Positions 6,951-15,274 of a stretch of DNA of 64,000 bases are shown here, piece by piece. Numbering within the stretch: position 1 is the stretch's first letter; every line of letters begins with the position of its first letter. The notes beneath the pieces are model-generated. The model saw only the letters and a program-made list of their open reading frames with translations, was not told the DNA's origin and made no database searches. This DNA is from Bradyrhizobium cenepequi (GTDB lineage Bacteria; Pseudomonadota; Alphaproteobacteria; Rhizobiales; Xanthobacteraceae), in the NCBI RefSeq assembly GCF_020329485.1, contig NZ_JAGKJI010000002.1, forward strand, positions 124,001-188,000, in the 5' to 3' direction. The position numbers and the translations under genes were made by a program.

Positions 6951-9900
6951 ATGAAGCGCTTCAACCTGTCGGGCTGGGCGGTGAGCCATCCGACCCTGAT
7001 CCTGTTCCTGATGATCGCGCTCGGCGCCGCCGGCTTCTTCTCCTATCAGCGCCTCGGCCGCGCCGAGGATCCGTTCTTCACGGTGAAGGTGGTCAACGTC
7101 TCCGTGATGTGGCCCGGTGCGACCGCAAACGAAATGCAGACCCAGGTCGCCGACCCCATCGAGAAGAAGCTGCAGGAATTGCCGTTCTTCGAGAAGGTGC
7201 AGACCTATTCCAAGCCCGCCTTCGTGGCGATGCAGGTGACGTTCCGCGATTCGACGCCGCCGAAGGACGTGCCCTATCTCTTCTATCTCCTGCGCAAGAA
7301 GCTGGTCGACGTGCAGGGCCAGCTGCCGCAGGGAATCCTCGGTCCCGTCGTCAACGACGAGTTTTCCGACGTCGACTCCATCCTCTACATGATGACCGGC
7401 GACGGCGCCGATTACGCGCAGCTCAAGAAGGCGGCCGAAGGCTTCCGCCAGCGGCTGTTGCGCGTGGCGGGGGTGACCAAGGTCGACCTCTACGGCACCC
7501 AGGACGAGCGCATCTATGTCGAGTTCTCCCATGCCAAGCTCGCCACGCTCGGCATCACCCCGCAGGCGCTGTTCGACTCGCTCGCCAAGCAGAACAACGT
7601 AACCCCGGCCGGCACGGTCGAGACATCCTCGCAGCGCGTGCCGCTGCGCGTCACCGGCGCGCTCGACGGCGCAAAGGCGGTGGCCGAAACCCCTGTCGAG
7701 AGCAACGGCCGGGTGTTCCGCCTGGGCGACATCGCGACCGTCACCCACGGCTTCGTCGATCCGCCGACCTTCACCGTGCGCCAGGAAGGCAAGCCCGCGC
7801 TCGGCATCGGCGTGGTCACCGCCAAGGGCGCCAACATCCTCGAGCTCGGCGAGGAGGTCAAAAAGGCGACCGCCGAATTCATGAAGGCCGTGCCGCAAGG
7901 CATCGATGTCGAGCAGATTGCCGATCAGCCCAAGGTGGTCGAGCATGCGGTCGGTGAGTTCGTGCACTCCTTCATCGAGGCGCTCGCGATCGTGCTGTTC
8001 GTCTCCTTCCTCGCGCTCGGCTGGCGCACCGGCATCGTTGTGGCGATGTCGGTGCCGCTGGTGCTCGCGATCGTCTTCATCGTCATGAACGCGATGTCGC
8101 TCGACCTGCACCGCATCACACTCGGCGCGTTGATCATCGCCCTCGGCCTCTTGGTCGATGACGCCATCATCGCGGTCGAGATGATGGTGGTGAAGATGGA
8201 GCAGGGCTGGGACCGCATGCGCGCCGCATCCTTCGCCTGGGAATCCACGGCGTTCCCGATGCTGACGGGCACGCTGGTCACCGCGGCAGGCTTCCTCCCC
8301 ATCGGCTTTGCCAATTCGGCCGTCGGCGAATATGCCGGCGGCATCTTCTGGATCGTCGCGATCGCGCTGGTCGCGTCCTGGTTCGTCGCGGTGATCTTCA
8401 CGCCCTATATCGGCGTGAAGCTGTTGCCCAACATCAAGGTGCATCACAACCACGATCCGCATGCGATCTATGAGACCCGGATGTACCGCGGGTTACGCGC
8501 GGTGGTGCAGTGGTGCGTCAACCACCGCATCAAGGTGGTGGCAGCGACCGTCGGCGTGTTCGTCGCCTCGATCGTCGCCTTCGGCCATGTCCAGCAGCAG
8601 TTCTTCCCGCTCTCCGAGCGCCCCGAGCTGTTCCTGCAGCTTCGCTTGCCGGAAGGCACCGCGTTCAACGTGACCGAGAAGGCGGTCAAGAAGGCCGAAG
8701 CTCTCTTGAAGGGCGACAAGGATATTGCGACCTACACCGCCTATGTCGGCCAGGGCTCGCCGCGCTTCTGGCTCGGCCTCAACCCGCAGCTTCCGAACGA
8801 GGCCTTTGCCGAGATCGTGATCCTGGCCAAGGACGTCGAAGCGCGTGAGCGCGTCAAGGCCAAGATCGAGAATGCGGCGGCCAATGGCGCGCTCAACGAG
8901 GCGCGCGTGCGCGTCGACCGCTTCAATTTCGGCCCGCCGGTCGGCTTCCCCGTTCAGTTCCGCGTGATCGGTCCCGACGCCCAGAAGGTGCGCGATATCG
9001 CCTATCAGGTGCGCGACGTCATGCGGCAGAACCCGAACCTCAAGGACGTGCAGCTCGACTGGAACGAGCAGTCGCCTTACCTCAAGCTCGCCGTCGACCA
9101 GGACCGCGCCCGCGCGCTCGGCCTGACCCCGCAGGAGGTCTCGCAGGCGCTGTCGATGTTGATCTCGGGCGCGCCGGTCACGACCATCCGCGACGGCATC
9201 GAGAAGGTCGGCGTGGTCGCCCGCGCCGTGCCGTCCGAGCGGCTCGATCTGGGGCGCGTCGGCGATCTCACGATCACCTCACGCAATGGTGTCGCGGTGC
9301 CGCTACAGCAGATCGCAAAAATCGAGTATGCGCATGAGGAGCCGATCCTGTGGCGGCGCAACCGCGACATGGCGATCACCGTGCGATCCGACGTCGTCGA
9401 CGGCGTGCAGGCTCCTGACGTGACCAACCAGATCTCGCCCAAGCTCAAGGACATCCAGAACCATCTCGAGCCGGCCTACCGGATCGAGCCAGGCGGCGCG
9501 TTCGAGGAATCGGCTAAGGGCAATGCATCGATCTTCGTGCTCTTCCCGATGATGGTGCTGGTGATGCTGACGCTGCTGATGATCCAGTTGCAGAGCTTCT
9601 CGCGCCTGTTCCTGGTGTTCCTGACGGCGCCGCTCGGCATTGTCGGCGCCTCCCTCGGGCTCAACGTCGCCAACCAGCCGTTCGGCTTCGTGGCGCTGCT
9701 CGGCCTGATCGCGCTCGCCGGCATGATCATGCGCAACGCCGTGATCCTGGTCGACCAGATCGAGACCGATGTCACCCATGGCCTGACCCGGAAGGAGGCG
9801 ATCGTGGAGGCCACCGTCCGCCGCGCCCGCCCTGTCGTGTTGACTGCGCTCGCCGCGATCCTGGCGATGATCCCGCTGTCGCGCTCGGCGTTCTGGGGCC

Positions 9901-10091
9901 CGATGGCGATCACGATCATGGGTGGCCTGTTCGTCGCGACCTTCCTGACGCTCTTGTACCTGCCGGGCCTTTATGCCCTATGGTTCCGCAAGAGCCTGGA
10001 GGAGAGCGGCACGGGCGAGAAAGCCGCTTCGGCGGCGCAGCATGACGGCAATGCGCGCCCGGCAATTCCGCTTGCTGAGGCCGCTGAATAG
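6951..10091 (+). CDS. RND family efflux pump, AcrB-like inner-membrane subunit
   Basis: This 1046-residue proton-driven pump should export small hydrophobic or toxic compounds through the trimeric AcrB mechanism. A first membrane span (about 11-30), a large periplasmic loop, spans 2-6, a second loop and the last spans are visible. The proton-relay aspartates of span 4 are D403 and D404 in LLVDDA. In span 10 the usual lysine is replaced by arginine (R928 in MIMRNAVILVD). The ATG at 6951 has GGAGGG at 6941-6946, so an upstream TTG at 6939 is rejected. No outer-membrane factor gene is adjacent, so a shared TolC-like channel is likely. Confidence 0.92.
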   Translation: MKRFNLSGWAVSHPTLILFLMIALGAAGFFSYQRLGRAEDPFFTVKVVNVSVMWPGATANEMQTQVADPIEKKLQELPFFEKVQTYSKPAFVAMQVTFRDSTPPKDVPYLFYLLRKKLVDVQGQLPQGILGPVVNDEFSDVDSILYMMTGDGADYAQLKKAAEGFRQRLLRVAGVTKVDLYGTQDERIYVEFSHAKLATLGITPQALFDSLAKQNNVTPAGTVETSSQRVPLRVTGALDGAKAVAETPVESNGRVFRLGDIATVTHGFVDPPTFTVRQEGKPALGIGVVTAKGANILELGEEVKKATAEFMKAVPQGIDVEQIADQPKVVEHAVGEFVHSFIEALAIVLFVSFLALGWRTGIVVAMSVPLVLAIVFIVMNAMSLDLHRITLGALIIALGLLVDDAIIAVEMMVVKMEQGWDRMRAASFAWESTAFPMLTGTLVTAAGFLPIGFANSAVGEYAGGIFWIVAIALVASWFVAVIFTPYIGVKLLPNIKVHHNHDPHAIYETRMYRGLRAVVQWCVNHRIKVVAATVGVFVASIVAFGHVQQQFFPLSERPELFLQLRLPEGTAFNVTEKAVKKAEALLKGDKDIATYTAYVGQGSPRFWLGLNPQLPNEAFAEIVILAKDVEARERVKAKIENAAANGALNEARVRVDRFNFGPPVGFPVQFRVIGPDAQKVRDIAYQVRDVMRQNPNLKDVQLDWNEQSPYLKLAVDQDRARALGLTPQEVSQALSMLISGAPVTTIRDGIEKVGVVARAVPSERLDLGRVGDLTITSRNGVAVPLQQIAKIEYAHEEPILWRRNRDMAITVRSDVVDGVQAPDVTNQISPKLKDIQNHLEPAYRIEPGGAFEESAKGNASIFVLFPMMVLVMLTLLMIQLQSFSRLFLVFLTAPLGIVGASLGLNVANQPFGFVALLGLIALAGMIMRNAVILVDQIETDVTHGLTRKEAIVEATVRRARPVVLTALAAILAMIPLSRSAFWGPMAITIMGGLFVATFLTLLYLPGLYALWFRKSLEESGTGEKAASAAQHDGNARPAIPLAEAAE

Positions 10092-10122
10092 TTGAACAGT
10101 AACACGAATTGAGTCCTGACAG

Positions 10123-10725
10123 ATGACGCTGGTTTCGGAACATATCGAGAGTGACACCCGGGAGCGGATTCTCGTGGTGGCCGAACGGCTGTTCCGCCAG
10201 ATCGGCTACCAGAAGACGACGGTCGCCGATATCGCCAAGGAGCTCCGGATGAGCCCCGCCAACGTGTATCGCTTCTTCGATTCGAAGAAGGCGATCCACG
10301 AAGGTGTGGCGCGGACGCTGATGGGCGAGGTCGAGGTTGAGGCGCAGCGGATCGCGGATCGGCCGGGACCCGCGGTCCCCCGCCTGCGTGAGTTGATGAA
10401 GACCGTCAACCGGATGAACACCGAACGCTATGTTGGTGATTCCAAGCTGCACGAGATGGTCGAGATCGCGATGCAGGAGGACTGGGAGGTCTGCGTCTCC
10501 CATATCGAGCTGATCACCAGCATCATTGGCCAAGTGATCGCCCAGGGCGTCGCCTCCGGCGAATTCGAGGCGCCCGACCTGCCGCTCGCCGCAATCTGCG
10601 CCTGTACCGCGATGATGCGCTTCTTCCACCCCCAGATGATCGCCCAATGCGCCACCAAGCCTGGCCCGACTATCGACCAGATGATCGATTTTGTGATCGC
10701 GGGTCTCTCGCCGCGTGGTAAATAG
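10123..10725 (+). CDS. TetR/AcrR family transcriptional regulator
   Basis: This 200-residue regulator has an N-terminal TetR helix-turn-helix (about residues 15-60, with TTVADIAKELRMSPANVYRF) and a helical ligand-binding C-terminal domain. It begins 31 bases after the RND pump gene and is on the same strand, so it is probably cotranscribed with the pump and represses the whole operon through the inverted repeat at 5733-5758. The placement of the repressor gene at the distal end of the operon, rather than divergent, would make it autoregulated. The ligand is unknown. Confidence 0.9.
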   Translation: MTLVSEHIESDTRERILVVAERLFRQIGYQKTTVADIAKELRMSPANVYRFFDSKKAIHEGVARTLMGEVEVEAQRIADRPGPAVPRLRELMKTVNRMNTERYVGDSKLHEMVEIAMQEDWEVCVSHIELITSIIGQVIAQGVASGEFEAPDLPLAAICACTAMMRFFHPQMIAQCATKPGPTIDQMIDFVIAGLSPRGK

Positions 10726-10737
10726 GCTGGCCTGCTT

Positions 10738-10823
10738 GTAGCCCGGATGAAGCGACGCGTAATCCGGGATCAGTCCATCCGCTTGTGATAGCCCCGGATT
10801 GCGCTTCGCTTCATCCGGGCTAC
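10738..10823. repeat. Dispersed repeat, family C, copy 2
   Basis: Ends gtagcccggatgaagc and gcttcatccgggctac are perfect reverse complements. The same family occurs at 5565-5654. It separates the TetR gene from the flavin reductase gene. Confidence 0.85.
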
Positions 10824-10842
10824 GAACACGAGAGAGCCCAGC

Positions 10843-11466
10843 GTGACCGCGAAAGACCTGCATTATTACGAGCCGAAGAACGGCCACGGCCTCAAGCACG
10901 ATCCCTTCAACGCCATCATCGCTCCGCGGCCGATCGGCTGGATCTCCTCGCGCGACGCCAAGGGTCACGTCAATCTCGCGCCCTACAGCTTCTTCAATGG
11001 CTTCTGCTACGTCCCGCCGATCATCGGCTTCTCCTCCACCTCCTGGAAGGACAGCGTCGCCAATATCCAGGAGACCAGGGAGTTCGTCTGGAATCTGGCG
11101 ACCATGGATCTGGCGAAGCAGATGAACGCAACCGCCGCCCATGTCGCCCATGATGTGAGCGAGTTCGCGATCGCGGGCCTGACGGCGGCCCCCAGCAAGA
11201 TCGTTGGCGTGCCGCGGGTGGCGGAGAGCCCGGTCGCCTTCGAGTGCAAGCTGACGCAGATCGTCCAGCTCCAGGGCGCCGACGGCGAGAAGGCGCAGGC
11301 GTGGCTCACGCTCGGGGAAGTCGTCGCCGTCCACATCGACAAGGCCATGATCAAGGACGGCGTCTACCAGACCGCGGCCGCCCGCCCCATCGTCCGCGCC
11401 GGCCGGAGAGGTGACTATTTCGAGATCCGGCCCGAGAACATGTTCGAGATGGTCCGCCCGGATTAG
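10843..11466 (+). CDS. Flavin reductase family (FMN-binding) protein
   Basis: This 207-residue protein has the flavin reductase-like split-barrel fold that binds FMN. The segment NAIIAPRPIGWISSRD near residues 23-38, followed by NLAPYSFFNGF, is the family hallmark. Such proteins supply reduced flavin to monooxygenases or act alone as flavoprotein reductases. The start is a GTG at 10843, with an AGAGAG ribosome-binding sequence just upstream. No partner monooxygenase is adjacent, so its physiological partner cannot be named. Confidence 0.85.
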   Translation: MTAKDLHYYEPKNGHGLKHDPFNAIIAPRPIGWISSRDAKGHVNLAPYSFFNGFCYVPPIIGFSSTSWKDSVANIQETREFVWNLATMDLAKQMNATAAHVAHDVSEFAIAGLTAAPSKIVGVPRVAESPVAFECKLTQIVQLQGADGEKAQAWLTLGEVVAVHIDKAMIKDGVYQTAAARPIVRAGRRGDYFEIRPENMFEMVRPD

Positions 11467-11472
11467 TTCTGA

Positions 11473-11549
11473 CGTAGGGTGGGCAAACCGTAGCGTGCCC
11501 ACCATCAACACTCCGCCCGGGATGGTGGGCACGCTACGCTTTGCCCACG
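11473..11549. repeat. Intergenic inverted repeat (cgtagggtgggcaaa type)
   Basis: The left arm, with gtgggcaaaccgtagcgtg, and the right arm, with cacgctacgctttgcccac, are reverse complements apart from one mismatch, and the loop is about 20 bases. It starts 7 bases after the flavin reductase stop and may act as its terminator. Confidence 0.8.
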
Positions 11550-11721
11550 ATTTTCCGACGCCGATAGCGTGGCTACGAACCTCATCCGGAACTGACACGG
11601 CGCTCCGGCCGTTATCTCAGCCGCGTCAATTCGCGTCAATTTGCCAGCGAAGTATTCACTTCTGTCGGCCACATTCCGCTAACATATGCCGGAACGCGCC
11701 GCCGATCATGAGGATACCGCC

Positions 11722-13989
11722 ATGAGTTTCCGTCGCGACTTCATCACCAAGCCGATCTTCGGGTTCGCCCGCGGCGTGATGCCGACCATGTCGGACACCG
11801 AGCGCGAGGCACTGGAAGCCGGCGACGTCTGGTGGGACGCCGACCTCTTTTCCGGCAACCCCGATTGGTCGAAGCTGCTCGCCTATCCGCAAGCCGAATT
11901 GACGGAAGAGGAAAAAGCCTTCCTGAGCGGCCCCGTCGACGAGCTCTGCAAGATGCTCGACGAGTGGAAGATCTTCTGGGAATTGCGCGACCTGCCGCGC
12001 GAGGTCTGGGACTTCATCAAGCGCGAAAAATTCTTTGGCATGATCATCCCGAAGGAATTCGGCGGCCTCGGCTTCTCGCCTTATGCGCATTCCGAGGTGG
12101 TCCGCAAACTCTCCTCGCGTTCGCTGACCGCGGCGGTCACCGTGATGGTGCCGAACTCGCTCGGCCCCGGCGAACTCCTGATGCGCTTCGGCACCAGGGA
12201 GCAGCAGGAAAAATGGCTGCCGCGCCTGGCCTCGGGCCACGACGTTCCGTGCTTCGGCCTCACCAGCCCCGAAGCCGGCTCGGATGCGGCCTCGATGGTC
12301 GACACCGGCATTATCTGCAAGGGCAATTTCGAGGGAAACGAGGTGATCGGCCTGCGCCTCAACTGGCACAAGCGCTACATCACGCTCGGGCCGGTTGCCA
12401 CGTTGCTCGGACTTGCGTTCAAGGCTTACGATCCCGATCATCTCGTCGGCGACCAGGAAGAGCTCGGCATCACGGTCGCGCTGATTCCGACGCATCTGCC
12501 TGGTGTCCAGATCGGCCACCGCCATCTGCCGGCGATGCAGGTGTTCCAGAACGGCCCGAACTGGGGTCGCGACGTCTTCATCCCGCTCGACTACATCATC
12601 GGCGGCAAGGAGCGGCTCGGCCAAGGCTGGAAGATGCTGATGACGGCGCTCGCCGCCGGCCGCGGCATCTCGCTGCCGTCGCTGTCGGCTGCCGGCGCCG
12701 CTTATGCTGCGCGCACCACCGGCGCCTATGCCCGCATCCGCGAGCAGTTCGGCATCTCGATTTCGAAGTTCGAGGGCGTCGAGGAGCCGCTCGCGCGCAT
12801 CGTCGGCACCGCCTACCAGCTCGACGCCGCGCGGCGGCTGACCTGCGCCGCGCTGAACGCCGGCCATCATCCCGCTGTCATCTCCGGCATCATGAAATTG
12901 CACGCGACCGAGCGGATGCGGATTGCGATCGACGACGCCATGGACATCCATGGCGGCAAGGCCGTGATCGACGGCCCGCAGAACTATCTCGGCAATCTGC
13001 ACCGCGCGGTGCCGGTTGGCATCACCGTGGAAGGCGCCAACATCCTCACCCGCAATCTGATCGTGTTCGGCCAGGGCGCGATCCGCGCGCATCCCTATCT
13101 CCTGGAGGAGATGACGGCGCTCGGCGAAGCCGACCGCGCCAAAGGCTTGGACGCCTTCGACAAGGCGTTGTGGAAACACATCGGCCACGTCATCAAGACC
13201 AAGTTCCGCGCCATGGGGCGGAGCTGGACTTTTGGCCTGTTCGCGCCGGCGCCCGACGCGGGCGACGCCACGAAATTCTACCGCCAGCTTTCGCGCTACT
13301 CCGCAGGCTTTGCGATTTGCGCCGATATGGCGCTGCTCACGCTCGGCGGCGCGCTCAAGCGCAAGGAGATGCTCTCGGCCCGTTTCGGCGACATCCTCTC
13401 CGAGCTCTATCTGCTTTCGGCTGCGCTGAAGCGCTGGCAGGACGAAGGCCGGCAGAAGGAGGATTTCGCTGCGCTCGAATGGTGCATGGCAAGCGGCTTC
13501 AAGACCATCGAGAACCGCTTCGCCGAGATCCTCGCCAACCTGCCGAACCGGTTCGTGGCTGTAATCCTGAAGCTCTTGATCCAGCCGTTCGGCGCCCGCG
13601 TGCTCGGGCCGTCCGACCGCGTCGTGCATCAATGCGCTGCGCTGGTGCTGGAGCCGTCGGCCGCACGCGACCGCATCACGCCTGATCTGGCCTTCGTCGA
13701 GGATGATGGCGGCGTGGCACGGCTGGAAAAGGCCTTCCGCCTGGTCAGCGCTGCCGAAGACATCGTCAGGCATATGCGCGCCGCGCGGCTGCAAGATCCG
13801 GACGAAGCGGTGAAGAAGGGCGTCATCACCCAATCCGATGCCGACAAGCTCGTGGCCGCCCGCGCGGCCGTCGCTGCGGTGATCGAGGTCGATGATTTCG
13901 CGCCCGAGGCGCTGTCGCCGATTTACAGGAAAGGCGCCGATGTGCATCAGTTCTTTCAGGAATTGGGAGAGCAGAGGGCGGCGAGCTGA
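11722..13989 (+). CDS. fadE: Acyl-CoA dehydrogenase, FadE type
   Basis: This 755-residue FAD enzyme should catalyse the first oxidation of fatty acyl-CoA in beta-oxidation. An acyl-CoA dehydrogenase core spans about 75-470, with CFGLTSPEAGSDAAS as the FAD/substrate loop. The segment VEGANILTRNLIVFGQGAI is a hallmark of the long FadE group, and the extra C-terminal region (about 490-755) corresponds to DUF1974 of that group. The ATG at 11722 has AGGA seven bases upstream; an ATG at 11686 is in frame but lacks one. Its stop overlaps the thiolase start by one base, so the genes are translationally coupled. Confidence 0.92.
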   Translation: MSFRRDFITKPIFGFARGVMPTMSDTEREALEAGDVWWDADLFSGNPDWSKLLAYPQAELTEEEKAFLSGPVDELCKMLDEWKIFWELRDLPREVWDFIKREKFFGMIIPKEFGGLGFSPYAHSEVVRKLSSRSLTAAVTVMVPNSLGPGELLMRFGTREQQEKWLPRLASGHDVPCFGLTSPEAGSDAASMVDTGIICKGNFEGNEVIGLRLNWHKRYITLGPVATLLGLAFKAYDPDHLVGDQEELGITVALIPTHLPGVQIGHRHLPAMQVFQNGPNWGRDVFIPLDYIIGGKERLGQGWKMLMTALAAGRGISLPSLSAAGAAYAARTTGAYARIREQFGISISKFEGVEEPLARIVGTAYQLDAARRLTCAALNAGHHPAVISGIMKLHATERMRIAIDDAMDIHGGKAVIDGPQNYLGNLHRAVPVGITVEGANILTRNLIVFGQGAIRAHPYLLEEMTALGEADRAKGLDAFDKALWKHIGHVIKTKFRAMGRSWTFGLFAPAPDAGDATKFYRQLSRYSAGFAICADMALLTLGGALKRKEMLSARFGDILSELYLLSAALKRWQDEGRQKEDFAALEWCMASGFKTIENRFAEILANLPNRFVAVILKLLIQPFGARVLGPSDRVVHQCAALVLEPSAARDRITPDLAFVEDDGGVARLEKAFRLVSAAEDIVRHMRAARLQDPDEAVKKGVITQSDADKLVAARAAVAAVIEVDDFAPEALSPIYRKGADVHQFFQELGEQRAAS

Positions 13990-15272
13990 TGGCGCGACCA
14001 GTCTTTATCGTCGACGGCAGCCGTACGCCGTTCCTGAAGGCGCGCGCTGGTCCTGGGCCGTTCACGCCTGTCGATCTGGCCGTGCAATGCGGCCGGCCGC
14101 TGCTGGCGCGGCAGCCGTTCGCGCCTGATGCTTTCGACCAGGTGATCCTCGGGTGCGTCAATGTCATTGCCGACGAGATGAACCCGGCGCGCGTCGCCGC
14201 GCTCCGACTCGGCATGGGCGAGAAGATGGTCGCCTTCACCGTGCAGATCAATTGCGGCTCCGGCATGCAGTCGATCGACACCGGCTATCGCTACATCCGC
14301 GAAGGCGCGGCCGATCTCATCCTCGCCGGCGGCGCCGAGGCACTGAGCCACGCGCCGCTGGTCTGGCCCAATGCCGGCGTGCGCTGGTTTGCGGGTCTTG
14401 CCGGCGCCAAGAGCGTGGGTGCGAAGATTGCCGCCTTCTTCAAGCTCCGCCCCGGCTATTTCAAGCCGATCATCGGCCTGGAGCGTGGGCTCACCGATCC
14501 CATCACCGAACTCAACATGGGGCAGACCGCGGAGGTCGTCGGCCATCTCTTCGGCATCACGCGCGCGCAATCCGATGCTTACGCTGCCGAGAGCCACCGG
14601 CGCCTGGCGAAAGCCCAGAGCGAAGGCTGGCTGAAGGGCGAAGTCGAGACGTCGTTCTCGCGCGACGGCAAGTTCTACGATCGCGACGACGGCGTCCGCC
14701 CGGACTCGACGCCGGAGACGCTGGCAAAATTGAAGCCGGTGTTCGAGCGCCCCTGGGGCCAGGTCACCGCGGGCAATTCCTCGCAGATCACCGACGGCGC
14801 CTCCTGGGTGATCCTCGCTTCCGAAGAGGCGGTGGCAAAGCACAGGCTGAAGCCCAAGGCCGTCATCCTCGACAGCCAGTGGGCCGCGCTCGATCCAGGC
14901 ATCATGGGCCTTGGCCCCGTGCTGTCGGCGACAGCGCTTTTGAAGCGCAATGGATTGAACTTGCAGGACGTCGAGACGTGGGAATTGAACGAGGCCTTTG
15001 CCACGCAGGTGCTCGGCTGTCTTGCCGCCTGGAATGACGAGAAATTCTGCCGCGAGATTCTCGGCCTCGATGGTGCTGCCGGGCAGATCGATGATGCGAA
15101 GCTTAACGTCGATGGCGGTGCCATCAGCCTCGGCCATCCCGTCGGCACCAGCGGCAACCGCATCGTGCTGCATCTCGTCAACGCGATGACGCGGCTCGGC
15201 AAGCGGCGCGGCGTTGCCACCGAATGCATCGGCGGCGGGCAAGGCGGCGCCATGCTGATAGAGACGGTGTGA
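13989..15272 (+). CDS. fadI: Acetyl-CoA C-acyltransferase (3-ketoacyl-CoA thiolase)
   Basis: This 427-residue thiolase should cleave 3-ketoacyl-CoA with CoA in the last step of beta-oxidation. The acyl-accepting cysteine is C89 in INCGSGMQS. The C-terminal signatures GGAISLGHPVGTSGNRI (active-site His) and ATECIGGGQGGAM (second Cys) are intact. Length matches the FadI branch more than the 390-residue FadA type. The start ATG overlaps the fadE stop (TGATG). The gene lies between fadE and a fadJ-like gene, as expected for a complete oxidation operon. Confidence 0.9.
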   Translation: MARPVFIVDGSRTPFLKARAGPGPFTPVDLAVQCGRPLLARQPFAPDAFDQVILGCVNVIADEMNPARVAALRLGMGEKMVAFTVQINCGSGMQSIDTGYRYIREGAADLILAGGAEALSHAPLVWPNAGVRWFAGLAGAKSVGAKIAAFFKLRPGYFKPIIGLERGLTDPITELNMGQTAEVVGHLFGITRAQSDAYAAESHRRLAKAQSEGWLKGEVETSFSRDGKFYDRDDGVRPDSTPETLAKLKPVFERPWGQVTAGNSSQITDGASWVILASEEAVAKHRLKPKAVILDSQWAALDPGIMGLGPVLSATALLKRNGLNLQDVETWELNEAFATQVLGCLAAWNDEKFCREILGLDGAAGQIDDAKLNVDGGAISLGHPVGTSGNRIVLHLVNAMTRLGKRRGVATECIGGGQGGAMLIETV

Positions 15273-15274
15273 TC

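Noticed and set aside
6900..8462. A 520-codon open frame antisense to the RND pump
   Set aside because: Composition is dominated by His, Asp, Arg and Glu, as expected from the reverse strand of a GC-rich membrane protein gene; no domain is visible.
11656..13947. A 763-codon open frame antisense to fadE
   Set aside because: It mirrors fadE codon for codon in a high-GC gene, is rich in His, Arg and Asp with no recognisable domain, and has no ribosome-binding site. It is a shadow.
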